From: Fodinibius sp. Rm-B-1B1-1
Lineage (GTDB): Bacteria > Bacteroidota > Rhodothermia > Balneolales > Balneolaceae
Direction of reading: 5' to 3'
NCBI RefSeq assembly: GCF_038594945.1
Contig: NZ_JBCFYD010000002.1
Location: 1,116,001-1,180,000 of the forward strand
Length of the DNA stretch: 64,000 bases
Within the stretch, counting starts at the first letter, position 1. Every line of letters begins with the position of its first letter. This document shows positions 12,408-20,207 of the stretch, piece by piece. Both the position numbers and the translations under genes were made by a program. Below the pieces are notes generated by a model. That model had not been told where the DNA came from. It was given only the letters and a program-made list of their open reading frames with translations, and made no database searches.

Positions 12408-15400
12408 TTAAAATTTCAGACTGAAGCCTACATTAAATATTCTTTGCTGTGGGTAAAATTGGCCACTCCCACTTGAGCCTTCAGGATCAAATCCTTTAGC
12501 TGGTGTAAACGTCAAGAGGTTATATCCACTAATATAGACACGTCCTCCTCTCCAATTTACTCCCGGTAATAAATCGGGGCTAATATTATACCCCAACTCT
12601 ACATTTTTAAGTCTCAAGAAGGCACTATTTCTCAGCCAAAAAGTACTGGGATAATTTCCTCCACTAATAGAAGAGGATGCCCTGGTAGTAACACGGGGAT
12701 AAGTTCCACTATGATCATTGGGGCGCCATCTATTTTCGGCCCAATAATTAGGAAAGTTGCCGACATCTCCCGATTCAGGTAAGATATACTGAGCAACTCT
12801 GGCTTGTCCTTGAAATAAAACTGAGAGATCAAAGTTTTTCCAGTTTGCTCCTACATTAAATCCATAAATAATTTCAGGAGAATCACTTCGATCTACACGA
12901 ACACGATCATCTGCAGTGATTTCACCATCACCATCATAATCTTCATAAATTAGATCTCCCGGTTGTGCGCCTGAAACATGGGGATAATTTTCCAAAGCCT
13001 CCTCATCTTCAAAGATTCCAATTGCTCTATATAACAACTGGCTACCCAGTGGTTTTCCGGTTTGACTCTGGTAGTCCAATGTATTTGGCGCTTCATCCAT
13101 AAAAATGACTTTATTTCTGGCATAAGTGATATTACCACCAATTGTATATTGGAATTCATTAGAAAAGCCTCCTTCATACTGAACCTGTCCTTCTATACCT
13201 TGATTTTCTACTTCACCAATATTTTCATCTGGGACTAATGGTTCACTATCATATGGATTGACAATACCTGTAACTTGTGGTATAGAACCACTTCTGGAAG
13301 TAAGAATATTCTCTCTTTTTTCATGAAAAACTGTTGTCTCAAAAGTTAAATTTTCAAATAAAACAGCTTCAATTGCTATATCAGCTTTTCTTGAGACCTC
13401 CCATGTAATATTTGAATTCTCCAACTTTGTTAAGTAAGCACTGGTTTTAATACTTTGACCGGTTGCATACCTATTATCTAAGGTATAATTGTTAAAATAT
13501 TGGAAAGCAGGTACCCTATCACTTCCAACTTCTCCATAAGAAGCTCTTATTTTCAAGTCGTCAACAAAAGAAACATTTTCTGAAAACCAGGGTTCTGAGG
13601 AAATTCTCCATCCTGCAGATACGCTTGGAAAGAAACCATATCGTTGACCTTCGGGAAAGATTGAAGAGCCATCATATCTAAATTGTAGCTCCATCATATA
13701 CTTACTCTGGTAATTATAGCTTAAACGACCCAAATAATTTCTCCTGGTTTCTCTATAGCTTGATCCTTCATTTGAGGCGTCCTCTGCCGCTGATCCACCC
13801 TGGGAAAGCTCTGGCAAAACTGAAGTTGGAAAATTTAACCTGGTAGCACTAAAATTGTCTGTTTCATAGATACTTTGTTCGTATCCTACAAAACCCTCGA
13901 TATTATGATAACCAGCGATCTCCTGCTCAAAATTTAATTTGATATTTGCTGTTACTAACGAGGTATTATCCTGCGACTCAGTAAGGTTAGGACTACTTCC
14001 TCCCACAATTTCTTCATTAAAATCACCGGATTGCTCTTCGTATTGATATATCGTATAAGGTTTGGCAAAAGATTTATTAATATTGAATTCTTTGTCAGCT
14101 GAAAGGAATCCATCCAAATAGATTCCATCAACAAAAGGCAATTCATAAGTACCGTTTAATTTCCCATTTAGAACATAACTGGGATTCTTAGTAGTCCCTC
14201 CTGCATCTGTAACCATCATAACCGGGTTACTGCCCTCTATACCGTAAGATGGGAGATCATTTTCTGGGTAATACGCATTTACTGTTGGATAAGCTCTATA
14301 AGCTGATCTGAAAATACTTGATGCCGGAGACTGAGGATAAATACGGTCTTCTTGACGTCCAGATAATGTTAGTCCTAAATCAAGATTGTCGTTCACCTCG
14401 GCATCTACATTTGAACGAACATTATACTGCTTATAATTAGTTACCCCATTTTCATATAATCCATCTTGGTTTAAGAAACCAGCTGAAACCCGATACTGTA
14501 CATTTTCATTACCACCAGAAACTGCAAGATTATGTCTATTCTGCATTGTTACTGGTTTCAAAGTTTCTTCCAACCAATCAGTATTGGGATAATTAAGTGG
14601 ATCACTCCCACTACGGAACAGTTCAATTTCTTCTGCTGTATATCGTTGATTCAATCCACCATTGGGATTATTATAGTAACTTATTTCATTTGCTATTGTA
14701 GCATACTCAGCTGAATTAGCCATTTCTGGAACTCTTGTCGGCATGGAAAATCCTTGGTTAAATGAATATTCCGCCTGGATATCTCCTTCTTGCCCACGTT
14801 TAGTAGTAACCAGAATAACGCCATTTGCAGCTCTTGATCCATAAATAGCAGCTGATGCGTCTTTCAGAACAGATACACTTTCAATATTACTCGGATCTAA
14901 GCGGTCTAAACCACCAATCTGACTCGGTACCCCATCTACCACAATCAAAGGATCATTATTATTTAAAGTAGCAGATCCTCTAATTCTAAGCGTTGATCCA
15001 TCATAACCTGGCTCTCCTGACCTACTATTTGCAATAATTCCCGGTGTTCTTCCCGCAAACGTATTCGAAAGATTTGCGGTAGGCGTTTTTTCTAAATCAG
15101 CCCCTTGAACAGAAGATACCGATCCAGTTACAGTAGCCTCTTCCTGTGTACCATAGCCAACTACAACTATATCCCCCCCAGAAATAGTTGTAGGATTTAA
15201 TTCAACATCAATCGTTGTCTGCCCATCAATGGGTACTTGTTTTTGCTTATATCCTATAAAAGAAAAAACCAACGTCCCTTCCAGGTCATCAATCGTTAAC
15301 TCATATTGACCATCCCTGTCAGTGCTCGTACCAGCTTTAGTACCTTGAACTGAAATGTTTACACCGGGTAAAACCTCACCAGTTTCTACATCAGTTACTG

Positions 15401-15494
15401 TACCTGAAACCGTATTATTTTGAGCTTCAGCTATACTGTAACCGGTTACAAACACCAGAATAAAAAGAATCCGCAAAGTGTATCTTAGTTTCAT
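12408..15494 (-). CDS. SusC/RagA-family TonB-dependent outer-membrane transporter
   Basis: TonB-dependent importer of oligosaccharides. 1028 residues: signal peptide (about 1-25), carboxypeptidase-regulatory-like domain (TVSGTVTDVETGEVLPGVNI), the SusC transition motif GGDIVVVGYGTQ, a plug with LIVVDGVPSQIGGLDRLDP and SVLKDASAAIYGSRAANGV, then a large beta-barrel ending in FNVGFSLKF with terminal phenylalanine. All hallmarks are intact. A LacI-type operator lies 66 bp before the start, so this is probably a regulated promoter for SusC-SusD and the GH30-GH2 genes beyond. Confidence 0.95.
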   Translation of the reverse strand: MKLRYTLRILFILVFVTGYSIAEAQNNTVSGTVTDVETGEVLPGVNISVQGTKAGTSTDRDGQYELTIDDLEGTLVFSFIGYKQKQVPIDGQTTIDVELNPTTISGGDIVVVGYGTQEEATVTGSVSSVQGADLEKTPTANLSNTFAGRTPGIIANSRSGEPGYDGSTLRIRGSATLNNNDPLIVVDGVPSQIGGLDRLDPSNIESVSVLKDASAAIYGSRAANGVILVTTKRGQEGDIQAEYSFNQGFSMPTRVPEMANSAEYATIANEISYYNNPNGGLNQRYTAEEIELFRSGSDPLNYPNTDWLEETLKPVTMQNRHNLAVSGGNENVQYRVSAGFLNQDGLYENGVTNYKQYNVRSNVDAEVNDNLDLGLTLSGRQEDRIYPQSPASSIFRSAYRAYPTVNAYYPENDLPSYGIEGSNPVMMVTDAGGTTKNPSYVLNGKLNGTYELPFVDGIYLDGFLSADKEFNINKSFAKPYTIYQYEEQSGDFNEEIVGGSSPNLTESQDNTSLVTANIKLNFEQEIAGYHNIEGFVGYEQSIYETDNFSATRLNFPTSVLPELSQGGSAAEDASNEGSSYRETRRNYLGRLSYNYQSKYMMELQFRYDGSSIFPEGQRYGFFPSVSAGWRISSEPWFSENVSFVDDLKIRASYGEVGSDRVPAFQYFNNYTLDNRYATGQSIKTSAYLTKLENSNITWEVSRKADIAIEAVLFENLTFETTVFHEKRENILTSRSGSIPQVTGIVNPYDSEPLVPDENIGEVENQGIEGQVQYEGGFSNEFQYTIGGNITYARNKVIFMDEAPNTLDYQSQTGKPLGSQLLYRAIGIFEDEEALENYPHVSGAQPGDLIYEDYDGDGEITADDRVRVDRSDSPEIIYGFNVGANWKNFDLSVLFQGQARVAQYILPESGDVGNFPNYWAENRWRPNDHSGTYPRVTTRASSSISGGNYPSTFWLRNSAFLRLKNVELGYNISPDLLPGVNWRGGRVYISGYNLLTFTPAKGFDPEGSSGSGQFYPQQRIFNVGFSLKF

Positions 15495-15559
15495 AATAAA
15501 GTATCCCTATTAATTATGCTGATCATTTTGCCAATTTTAAATTAAGGCAATCAATCTAA

Positions 15560-15573
15560 TGTTATCGCTAACA
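15560..15573. promoter_or_regulatory. LacI-type operator, TGTTATCGCTAACA
   Basis: Inverted repeat in the SusC promoter region; the symmetry extends to AATG/CATT on the flanks (15558-15575). It matches TGTTANCGNTAACA, shared with sites at 216 and 22966. The position 66 bp before the SusC start suits repression by the locus LacI protein. Confidence 0.75.
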
Positions 15574-15724
15574 TTGTGCTTTTAACTTGGTGAAAAATGA
15601 ATTACTTATCAAACAAAAATTAATTGAGGTGAAAATTTTCTATCACATCGATAGTAAAACTGGAATTACTTTCCGGAAACCCTATGATAAGGCTGCCCCG
15701 AGTTTCCAGTAAAGAGAATCCCTT

Positions 15725-16924
15725 TTATCTGTATTCAAATAATCTTTTCATCGCCTCTAAATAATAATAGTCAGCATAAGTTAAGGGAACATCTATCTCA
15801 CCACCCTGGGGCATATTACCTACACTGTGTTGTAGCAAGAAATTAGCATTTTCTCCTACTTTTGAACGATAGGGGGCTTGTGATAAGCTCTGAACAATTT
15901 GTTCTGCATTCTTGTAATAAGTTACTTCTTTTTCATTTCCAGCATAATTACTTAATTCCAGTAAAGCGGAAGCCATTATTGCTCCAGCAGAAGCATCACG
16001 TAATTTCTCTCCCCCCTGTTTAGGAGCATCAAAATCCCAATACGGAATGTTATCATCAGGCAGCCGGGGATGATCAAGCAAAAAATCTGCTATTTCTTTC
16101 GCTTTTTTTAAATAGCGATCAAAGCCTGTTTCCCGATAAGCCATTGTATAACCGTAGAGCCCCCAGGCCTGTCCTCTGGCCCATGCAGATGAATCAGCAT
16201 AACCCTGTGCGGTTCTTTTTTCAAGCACTTCGCCTGTTTGAGGATCATAGTCAACGACATGATAACTGCTTCCATCATCACGAAAATGATGTTCTAAGGT
16301 TTTATCAGCATGATTGATAGCAATATCAGCGTATGTTGAATCTCCGCTATACCCGGTAGCCCAGAACAGAAGTTCCAGGTTCATCATATTGTCAATAATA
16401 ACTTGATAAGGACCTTCCTGATCGTCCTTGTCACCCCATGACCTAATAGCCTGCACGTCTTCGTCGTATCGTTTGGTAAGCGTTTCGGCTGCCGTCATCA
16501 TCACATCGGCGTATGCCGAATCTCCGGTTATGCGAAAAGCATTACCAAAACTACAATATATCTTAAATCCAATATCATGATCCGAAGCATTATTTTTTTC
16601 TTGCTCTATTGCCCAGGTACGCTCTTTTGCAATTTTTTTCAGGGAATCGGATTCTGAGAACTCAGATAAATACCACAGACTGCCCGGGAAAAAACCACTC
16701 ACCCACCAGTCTGATTCACTGGTAACCAGGGAGTCGTTAGTCGTTGAAACAATGGTCTGTGGTGAGCGATCCTCAGGTACAGCTTCATGCAATGCTTTAT
16801 ATTGTGTAACAGCCGTTTCCAGAGAATGTTCTATTAATTCCTCTAACTCTTTTTCTGATTCTCCGGATTTCTGACACCCCACCCATATCAACAGAATTGA
16901 AACAAAGACAATAAAATTTTTCAT
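15725..16924 (-). CDS. GH88 unsaturated uronyl hydrolase lipoprotein
   Basis: Removes the 4,5-unsaturated uronic acid that polysaccharide lyases leave at the non-reducing end. 399 residues with lipobox WVGC (C17). The (alpha/alpha)6-barrel motifs are DHDIGFKIY, VIIDNMMNLELLFWA and SSAWARGQAWGLYGY. The two catalytic aspartates align as D117 and D178; their spacing of 61 equals that of D88/D149 in the characterised Bacillus GL1 enzyme, which favours GH88 over GH105. Its presence implies a lyase making unsaturated glucuronate or galacturonate; the BNR protein directly upstream is the candidate. In arabinogalactan, the uronic acid would be glucuronate on beta-1,6-galactan. Confidence 0.88.
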   Translation of the reverse strand: MKNFIVFVSILLIWVGCQKSGESEKELEELIEHSLETAVTQYKALHEAVPEDRSPQTIVSTTNDSLVTSESDWWVSGFFPGSLWYLSEFSESDSLKKIAKERTWAIEQEKNNASDHDIGFKIYCSFGNAFRITGDSAYADVMMTAAETLTKRYDEDVQAIRSWGDKDDQEGPYQVIIDNMMNLELLFWATGYSGDSTYADIAINHADKTLEHHFRDDGSSYHVVDYDPQTGEVLEKRTAQGYADSSAWARGQAWGLYGYTMAYRETGFDRYLKKAKEIADFLLDHPRLPDDNIPYWDFDAPKQGGEKLRDASAGAIMASALLELSNYAGNEKEVTYYKNAEQIVQSLSQAPYRSKVGENANFLLQHSVGNMPQGGEIDVPLTYADYYYLEAMKRLFEYR

Positions 16925-17337
16925 GTTATTTAAACAACTATCATTAGCATTTTCAATTGAACCAATCTTGTATTACCACGGATTATTTTTTTGATATATC
17001 TTGGTAAACGTATCATAGTCGCCCAAAATAGGACGAATTAAAAAACTATAGCTATATAACTGACCCCTTAACTAATATGGTGATTAGTGGATAAGAATTT
17101 TGACTCAAGCTATCATTCCCTCCCCATTATTTATGATCAATGTTAACAGTAATTATGTCACGATCAGGAAGCTCATGGGTTTGGTTAGCATCCTCCAAGT
17201 CAGATTACGTATAATACATAATTGTGTGCGACTATTAGCTATGTTAGCGATATCATCGCTGCTGTTTATATTGAAAAATATTCTATCCAGTTGCAATAAA
17301 CTTTTCAGACGCTTCTGCTTGATTATTTTAATTAAAC
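16925..17337. other. 413-bp intergenic region with one operator-like site
   Basis: Between the BNR gene and the GH88 gene. I see no coding remnant, tRNA or strong terminator. The only recognised element is the operator-like sequence at 17242-17255. The length and the isolated operator suggest a separate promoter for GH88, or a deleted gene whose promoter remains. Confidence 0.5.
17242..17255. promoter_or_regulatory. Degenerate LacI-type operator, TGTTAGCGATATCA
   Basis: Matches TGTTANCGNTAACA at all fixed positions except one (TATCA instead of TAACA). It lies 318 bp before the GH88 start, farther than the other sites from their genes. It may be a weakened site or may belong to a lost promoter. 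Confidence 0.45.
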
Positions 17338-18675
17338 CTAATCTCTATACAAAAAAGGAATCCACTTATAAATAAAAATGGATTGAGGCTTAACTTCTTC
17401 TACTTCTTCAGCATCTCCCTGTCCCACAAACTGTCCAAATAAATGGAGTTCTTTTTGGGTCTTCCATACCTGTGAATCATAATTCGGTTCCCACAACCCT
17501 ATAGACTTCTGATAAATATTTTCAATTTCCCATTGTTTATATTCTGGATCTTTTGATACCGCTATAGAAATCCCACCTCCTCGTTCAAAATCACGAAAAA
17601 TTAAGTAAAGATCTTTTTGCGATCCCGCTATAATTTGTGGTCTTGATATAGGAATGCGCTTGGTACCACCTCCATTAAGTGAAAAATCAAGCGTACGCTT
17701 TCCAACTTGCTCCATCTTCCACTCCCCATTGTCATTCCACACGATATAGAATTGGGGAACTTCTTGATCTTTGGGTTTCCAATAGGTTGCAATTACCGGT
17801 TCTCCATCACTATTAATAGTCATAGAAGTTTGATTAATTAGTTCACTCCCTTGGGGAATATTATGAACTACTTCAGCATTTGAACTATCAATGGGTAATT
17901 CGTACGTATTCCTTTTTGAGTCCAACCACTCACCTCCTTCATTCGGCGAATAGGCGTACATGATATCATGATTTGTAGCTACATCCCAAGATTCGCGCCA
18001 GGTCCATGAAATATGCCATCCTCCTTTGTCATCAATGGCTAATGAGTTCATATATGCATTACGTTCTCCCTCTCCCGATATCAACGGATGCTGTACGATA
18101 TTCCACATGCGAGAATCGGTATCATAACGATTAAGCATTATATCACCACTACCCGACTCACCATATCTATACAAAAACAGCAAGTCACCATTCCACAGAT
18201 TATAAAAACGTGGATATGTAACAGCATCTTCATGCTTTCCCGTCATAGATGTTACAGAAGAAAATGATAAGCTATCTGTGCTTTTACTCTTGGCATATTT
18301 GAGTTCATCGCCATGCATTCCCCAAGCCAAATGTATAATTCCGCGACCATCAACAGTCAAACTAATAGAATTATGAGCATCTTTTACATCAGCATGAAAT
18401 CGGGTAGGGTATATCTCCCAGTTTTCTGTACCAAGCGTCCGTTTGGCTACAATTATTTGTCCGACAGAATCATAATAAGCAACATATTGGCTGCCATTAC
18501 GGCTAAACACACTTTTCTCACGAAAGATTACTGTATTTATTGAATTTTTAGCCCAGCCTTTATCAATAGGAATATACTGCCTGTATTCTTTGGTTGAATC
18601 TCTATCTTGTCCGATTGAAATATTACAGCTAAATAGACCCAGTACGATAAACAGAAGAAAGGCCTTATATTTCAT
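17338..18675 (-). CDS. BNR beta-propeller protein, candidate rhamnosyl-glucuronate lyase or rhamnosidase
   Basis: About 446 residues from the ATG at 18675, which sits 6 nt after a strong GAGGAGG ribosome site; a longer GTG start at 18690 would include that site and is less likely. Signal sequence with a marginal lipobox (FSC, C17). Propeller strands carry DAHNSISLTVDGRGIIHLAW, YPRFYNLWNGDLLFLYRYG and SRPQIIAGSQKDLYLIFRD. These patterns occur in the PL24/PL25 ulvan lyase, PL27 and GH145 propellers, which act on rhamnose linked to uronic acid; the histidine of DAHN is a candidate catalytic residue. The next gene is GH88, needed after a lyase. Together they fit removal of rhamnose-glucuronate caps of arabinogalactan. 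The exact activity is inference. Confidence 0.7.
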   Translation of the reverse strand: MKYKAFLLFIVLGLFSCNISIGQDRDSTKEYRQYIPIDKGWAKNSINTVIFREKSVFSRNGSQYVAYYDSVGQIIVAKRTLGTENWEIYPTRFHADVKDAHNSISLTVDGRGIIHLAWGMHGDELKYAKSKSTDSLSFSSVTSMTGKHEDAVTYPRFYNLWNGDLLFLYRYGESGSGDIMLNRYDTDSRMWNIVQHPLISGEGERNAYMNSLAIDDKGGWHISWTWRESWDVATNHDIMYAYSPNEGGEWLDSKRNTYELPIDSSNAEVVHNIPQGSELINQTSMTINSDGEPVIATYWKPKDQEVPQFYIVWNDNGEWKMEQVGKRTLDFSLNGGGTKRIPISRPQIIAGSQKDLYLIFRDFERGGGISIAVSKDPEYKQWEIENIYQKSIGLWEPNYDSQVWKTQKELHLFGQFVGQGDAEEVEEVKPQSIFIYKWIPFLYRD

Positions 18676-18838
18676 TTTCATCCTCCTCACACGATTGCCT
18701 TACCTTCAGCATAGTGAACATTTCGATGTCGTCAGTTTCTTCGGGATCCACAATCGTTTTGACCAGCTTCTGGGCGACTTTCTTCCCTATTTTATAAGCC
18801 GGCTGACAAATAGGTTTAAGTGTTACATTTAAACTCAC
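18665..18838 (-). pseudogene. C-terminal remnant of a second LacI-family regulator
   Basis: A 57-codon open stretch, closed upstream by a stop at 18851-18853, reads VTLKPICQPAYKIGKKVAQK followed by LVKTIVDPEETDD and a terminal LKVRQSCEE. This parallels the end of the intact LacI protein at 23053 (VPLTTVHQPAYEMGERAAEK ... SLKIRSSCG) residue by residue. The DNA-binding and most of the sugar-binding domain are gone. Its last codons overlap the ribosome site and first codons of the BNR gene, so the 5' leader of that gene is old regulator coding sequence. The match to the family is convincing despite the length. Confidence 0.8.
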
Positions 18839-18920
18839 AAATATGAATATCTATTACCATTGAGACTTAAAATTTAGTAGAAAAACATTTCTAAATAACT
18901 AACAATAATTAAACAGTATC

Positions 18921-18936
18921 TTAACAACGTTATTAA
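18921..18936. promoter_or_regulatory. Inverted repeat TTAACAACGTTATTAA
   Basis: Near-perfect palindrome (arms TTAAYAAC) with a central CG, in the gap between the GH53 gene and the LacI remnant. Its size and central CG resemble LacI-type operators but its arms differ from the TGTTA consensus of this locus. It could be an operator for the BNR gene or a relic of the lost regulator. Chance in AT-rich DNA is possible. Confidence 0.3.
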
Positions 18937-18958
18937 TCTGATCTTTTATCAACTTCTT

Positions 18959-20065
18959 CTAATCGGGTATTCCCTGCTCTTCTTTTTGGCCCAGCCGATA
19001 TTTATCAAACACATTCATTACCGGTAAAGCATTGCCCTCGTCATCGAAATAACTTCGAGCACCCAACCCACCTTCTACGGCCGGTTCCCACCAAAAAATC
19101 CCTTTTATTTTTGGGGATGAAATATTGAGCAATGTTTCATTTACGGATTCTAAAAACTCTCGCTGCCCGGCTGGTGTTTCGGGATACGGTGCAATCGTAT
19201 CTTCATACTCTGATGGCTGCCAATGATAGGCTGTTTCTACAAGAATAATATCTTTTGTGAAGTTTTTTACCAGCGATAATAAATTTTGGCGTAACTCCAA
19301 CAGATTCCCATGCCACCATGGGTAGTATGAAAGCCCAATAATGTCGTAGGGAATATTGTAGGAATTAAATCTGTCGTAATACTTTTTAGTGCCATCCGTG
19401 TCTGCACCCTGATCGTAGTGAATCATAATCAACGGACGTGCGGCCTGTCCTCGTCCGGCATCCACACCATCAACACCAGCCTTCACCAACTTGGCAAAAT
19501 TGTCCCAATTATCGGGCAGTTTTCCCGTAGGCCACAACATGCCATTGCGCGTTTCATTCCCAATCTGAACCATCTCGGGCATAACACCAGCCTCCCGAAA
19601 AGCCTCAATCGTATTTTTGGTGTACTGATAGACAGAATCGGCCAATACATCTACTGATAAGTCCTTCCAAGCTTCGGGTATAGGCTGCTTTCCCGGATCG
19701 GCCCAGCTATCGGCGTAGTGATAGTCGAGCAGAAATTTGTATCCTCGTTTTTGGGCCTCTTGGGCTAACTCGATGGTATAGTCTAAATCATTGGGCAACT
19801 CATCGGGAGAATGAAACAGACGCAGGCGTATCCAGTTGTAGCCATGGGATTTAAAAATATCGAGTCCGGGTTTTACTTCACCGTTGTCTTTGAATTTCTT
19901 ACCGTTATCTTCGGCGCTTTTTAGAAATGACATGTCGGCCCCAACGGCATAGGTAATATCGACGGTGCCTTTAGGCTTGGTGGAGTCTTGGGCAACACTA
20001 TGGCTAACTCCCGCAAAGAACAGAATACAAAATCCAATAATTTTAGTAAGAAATGTCTTCATCAC
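18959..20065 (-). CDS. GH53 arabinogalactan endo-beta-1,4-galactanase
   Basis: Cuts beta-1,4-galactan (pectic type I arabinogalactan). 368 residues, signal peptide of about 26 residues ending HSVAQ, then one GH53 TIM barrel beginning TYAVGADMSFLKSAEDNGKK. Motifs: NWIRLRLFHSP, LLDYHYADSWADPGKQ, acid/base E171 in MVQIGNETRNGMLWP and nucleophile E277 in ILVETAYHW. No lipobox, so probably periplasmic. The C-terminus is short and lacks the WGTGSSWEN segment present in the GH53 remnant at 22612, so the two represent different GH53 types. Confidence 0.93.
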   Translation of the reverse strand: MMKTFLTKIIGFCILFFAGVSHSVAQDSTKPKGTVDITYAVGADMSFLKSAEDNGKKFKDNGEVKPGLDIFKSHGYNWIRLRLFHSPDELPNDLDYTIELAQEAQKRGYKFLLDYHYADSWADPGKQPIPEAWKDLSVDVLADSVYQYTKNTIEAFREAGVMPEMVQIGNETRNGMLWPTGKLPDNWDNFAKLVKAGVDGVDAGRGQAARPLIMIHYDQGADTDGTKKYYDRFNSYNIPYDIIGLSYYPWWHGNLLELRQNLLSLVKNFTKDIILVETAYHWQPSEYEDTIAPYPETPAGQREFLESVNETLLNISSPKIKGIFWWEPAVEGGLGARSYFDDEGNALPVMNVFDKYRLGQKEEQGIPD

Positions 20066-20120
20066 GATATGGTTTAACTATTCTTTTTATTGTTGTCCCT
20101 TTTTAAACCAAACACTGTAT

Positions 20121-20180
20121 GTCATATGGAACTCGTTTCAGCATCTGTTGTAATAGACCCTGAAATAAATTCAGGGTGAC
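20121..20180. repeat. Two-hairpin palindromic element, probably dispersed in the genome
   Basis: Two neighbouring palindromes: GTCATATGGAACTCGTTTCA (imperfect, with GCATC following) and ACCCTGAAATAAATTCAGGG with perfect 8-bp arms around a short loop. Elements of the type CCTGAAATAAATTCAGG followed by GTGAC are familiar as intergenic repeats in Bacteroidota and relatives. Only one copy is in this window, so its repeated nature is inferred. It sits between GH2 and GH53 and could influence message ends. Confidence 0.45.
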
Positions 20181-20207
20181 ACGCGTTTAAGTAGGCTATC
20201 TAAATAA

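Noticed and set aside
15664-15720. Imperfect hairpin with GGAAAC/GTTTCC arms between GH88 and SusC
   Set aside because: No T run and no match to a riboswitch pattern that I know; the long loop makes it weak.
17100-17375. 91-codon plus-strand frame in the GH88-BNR gap
   Set aside because: No family pattern; it overlaps the BNR gene end and contains an operator-like site.
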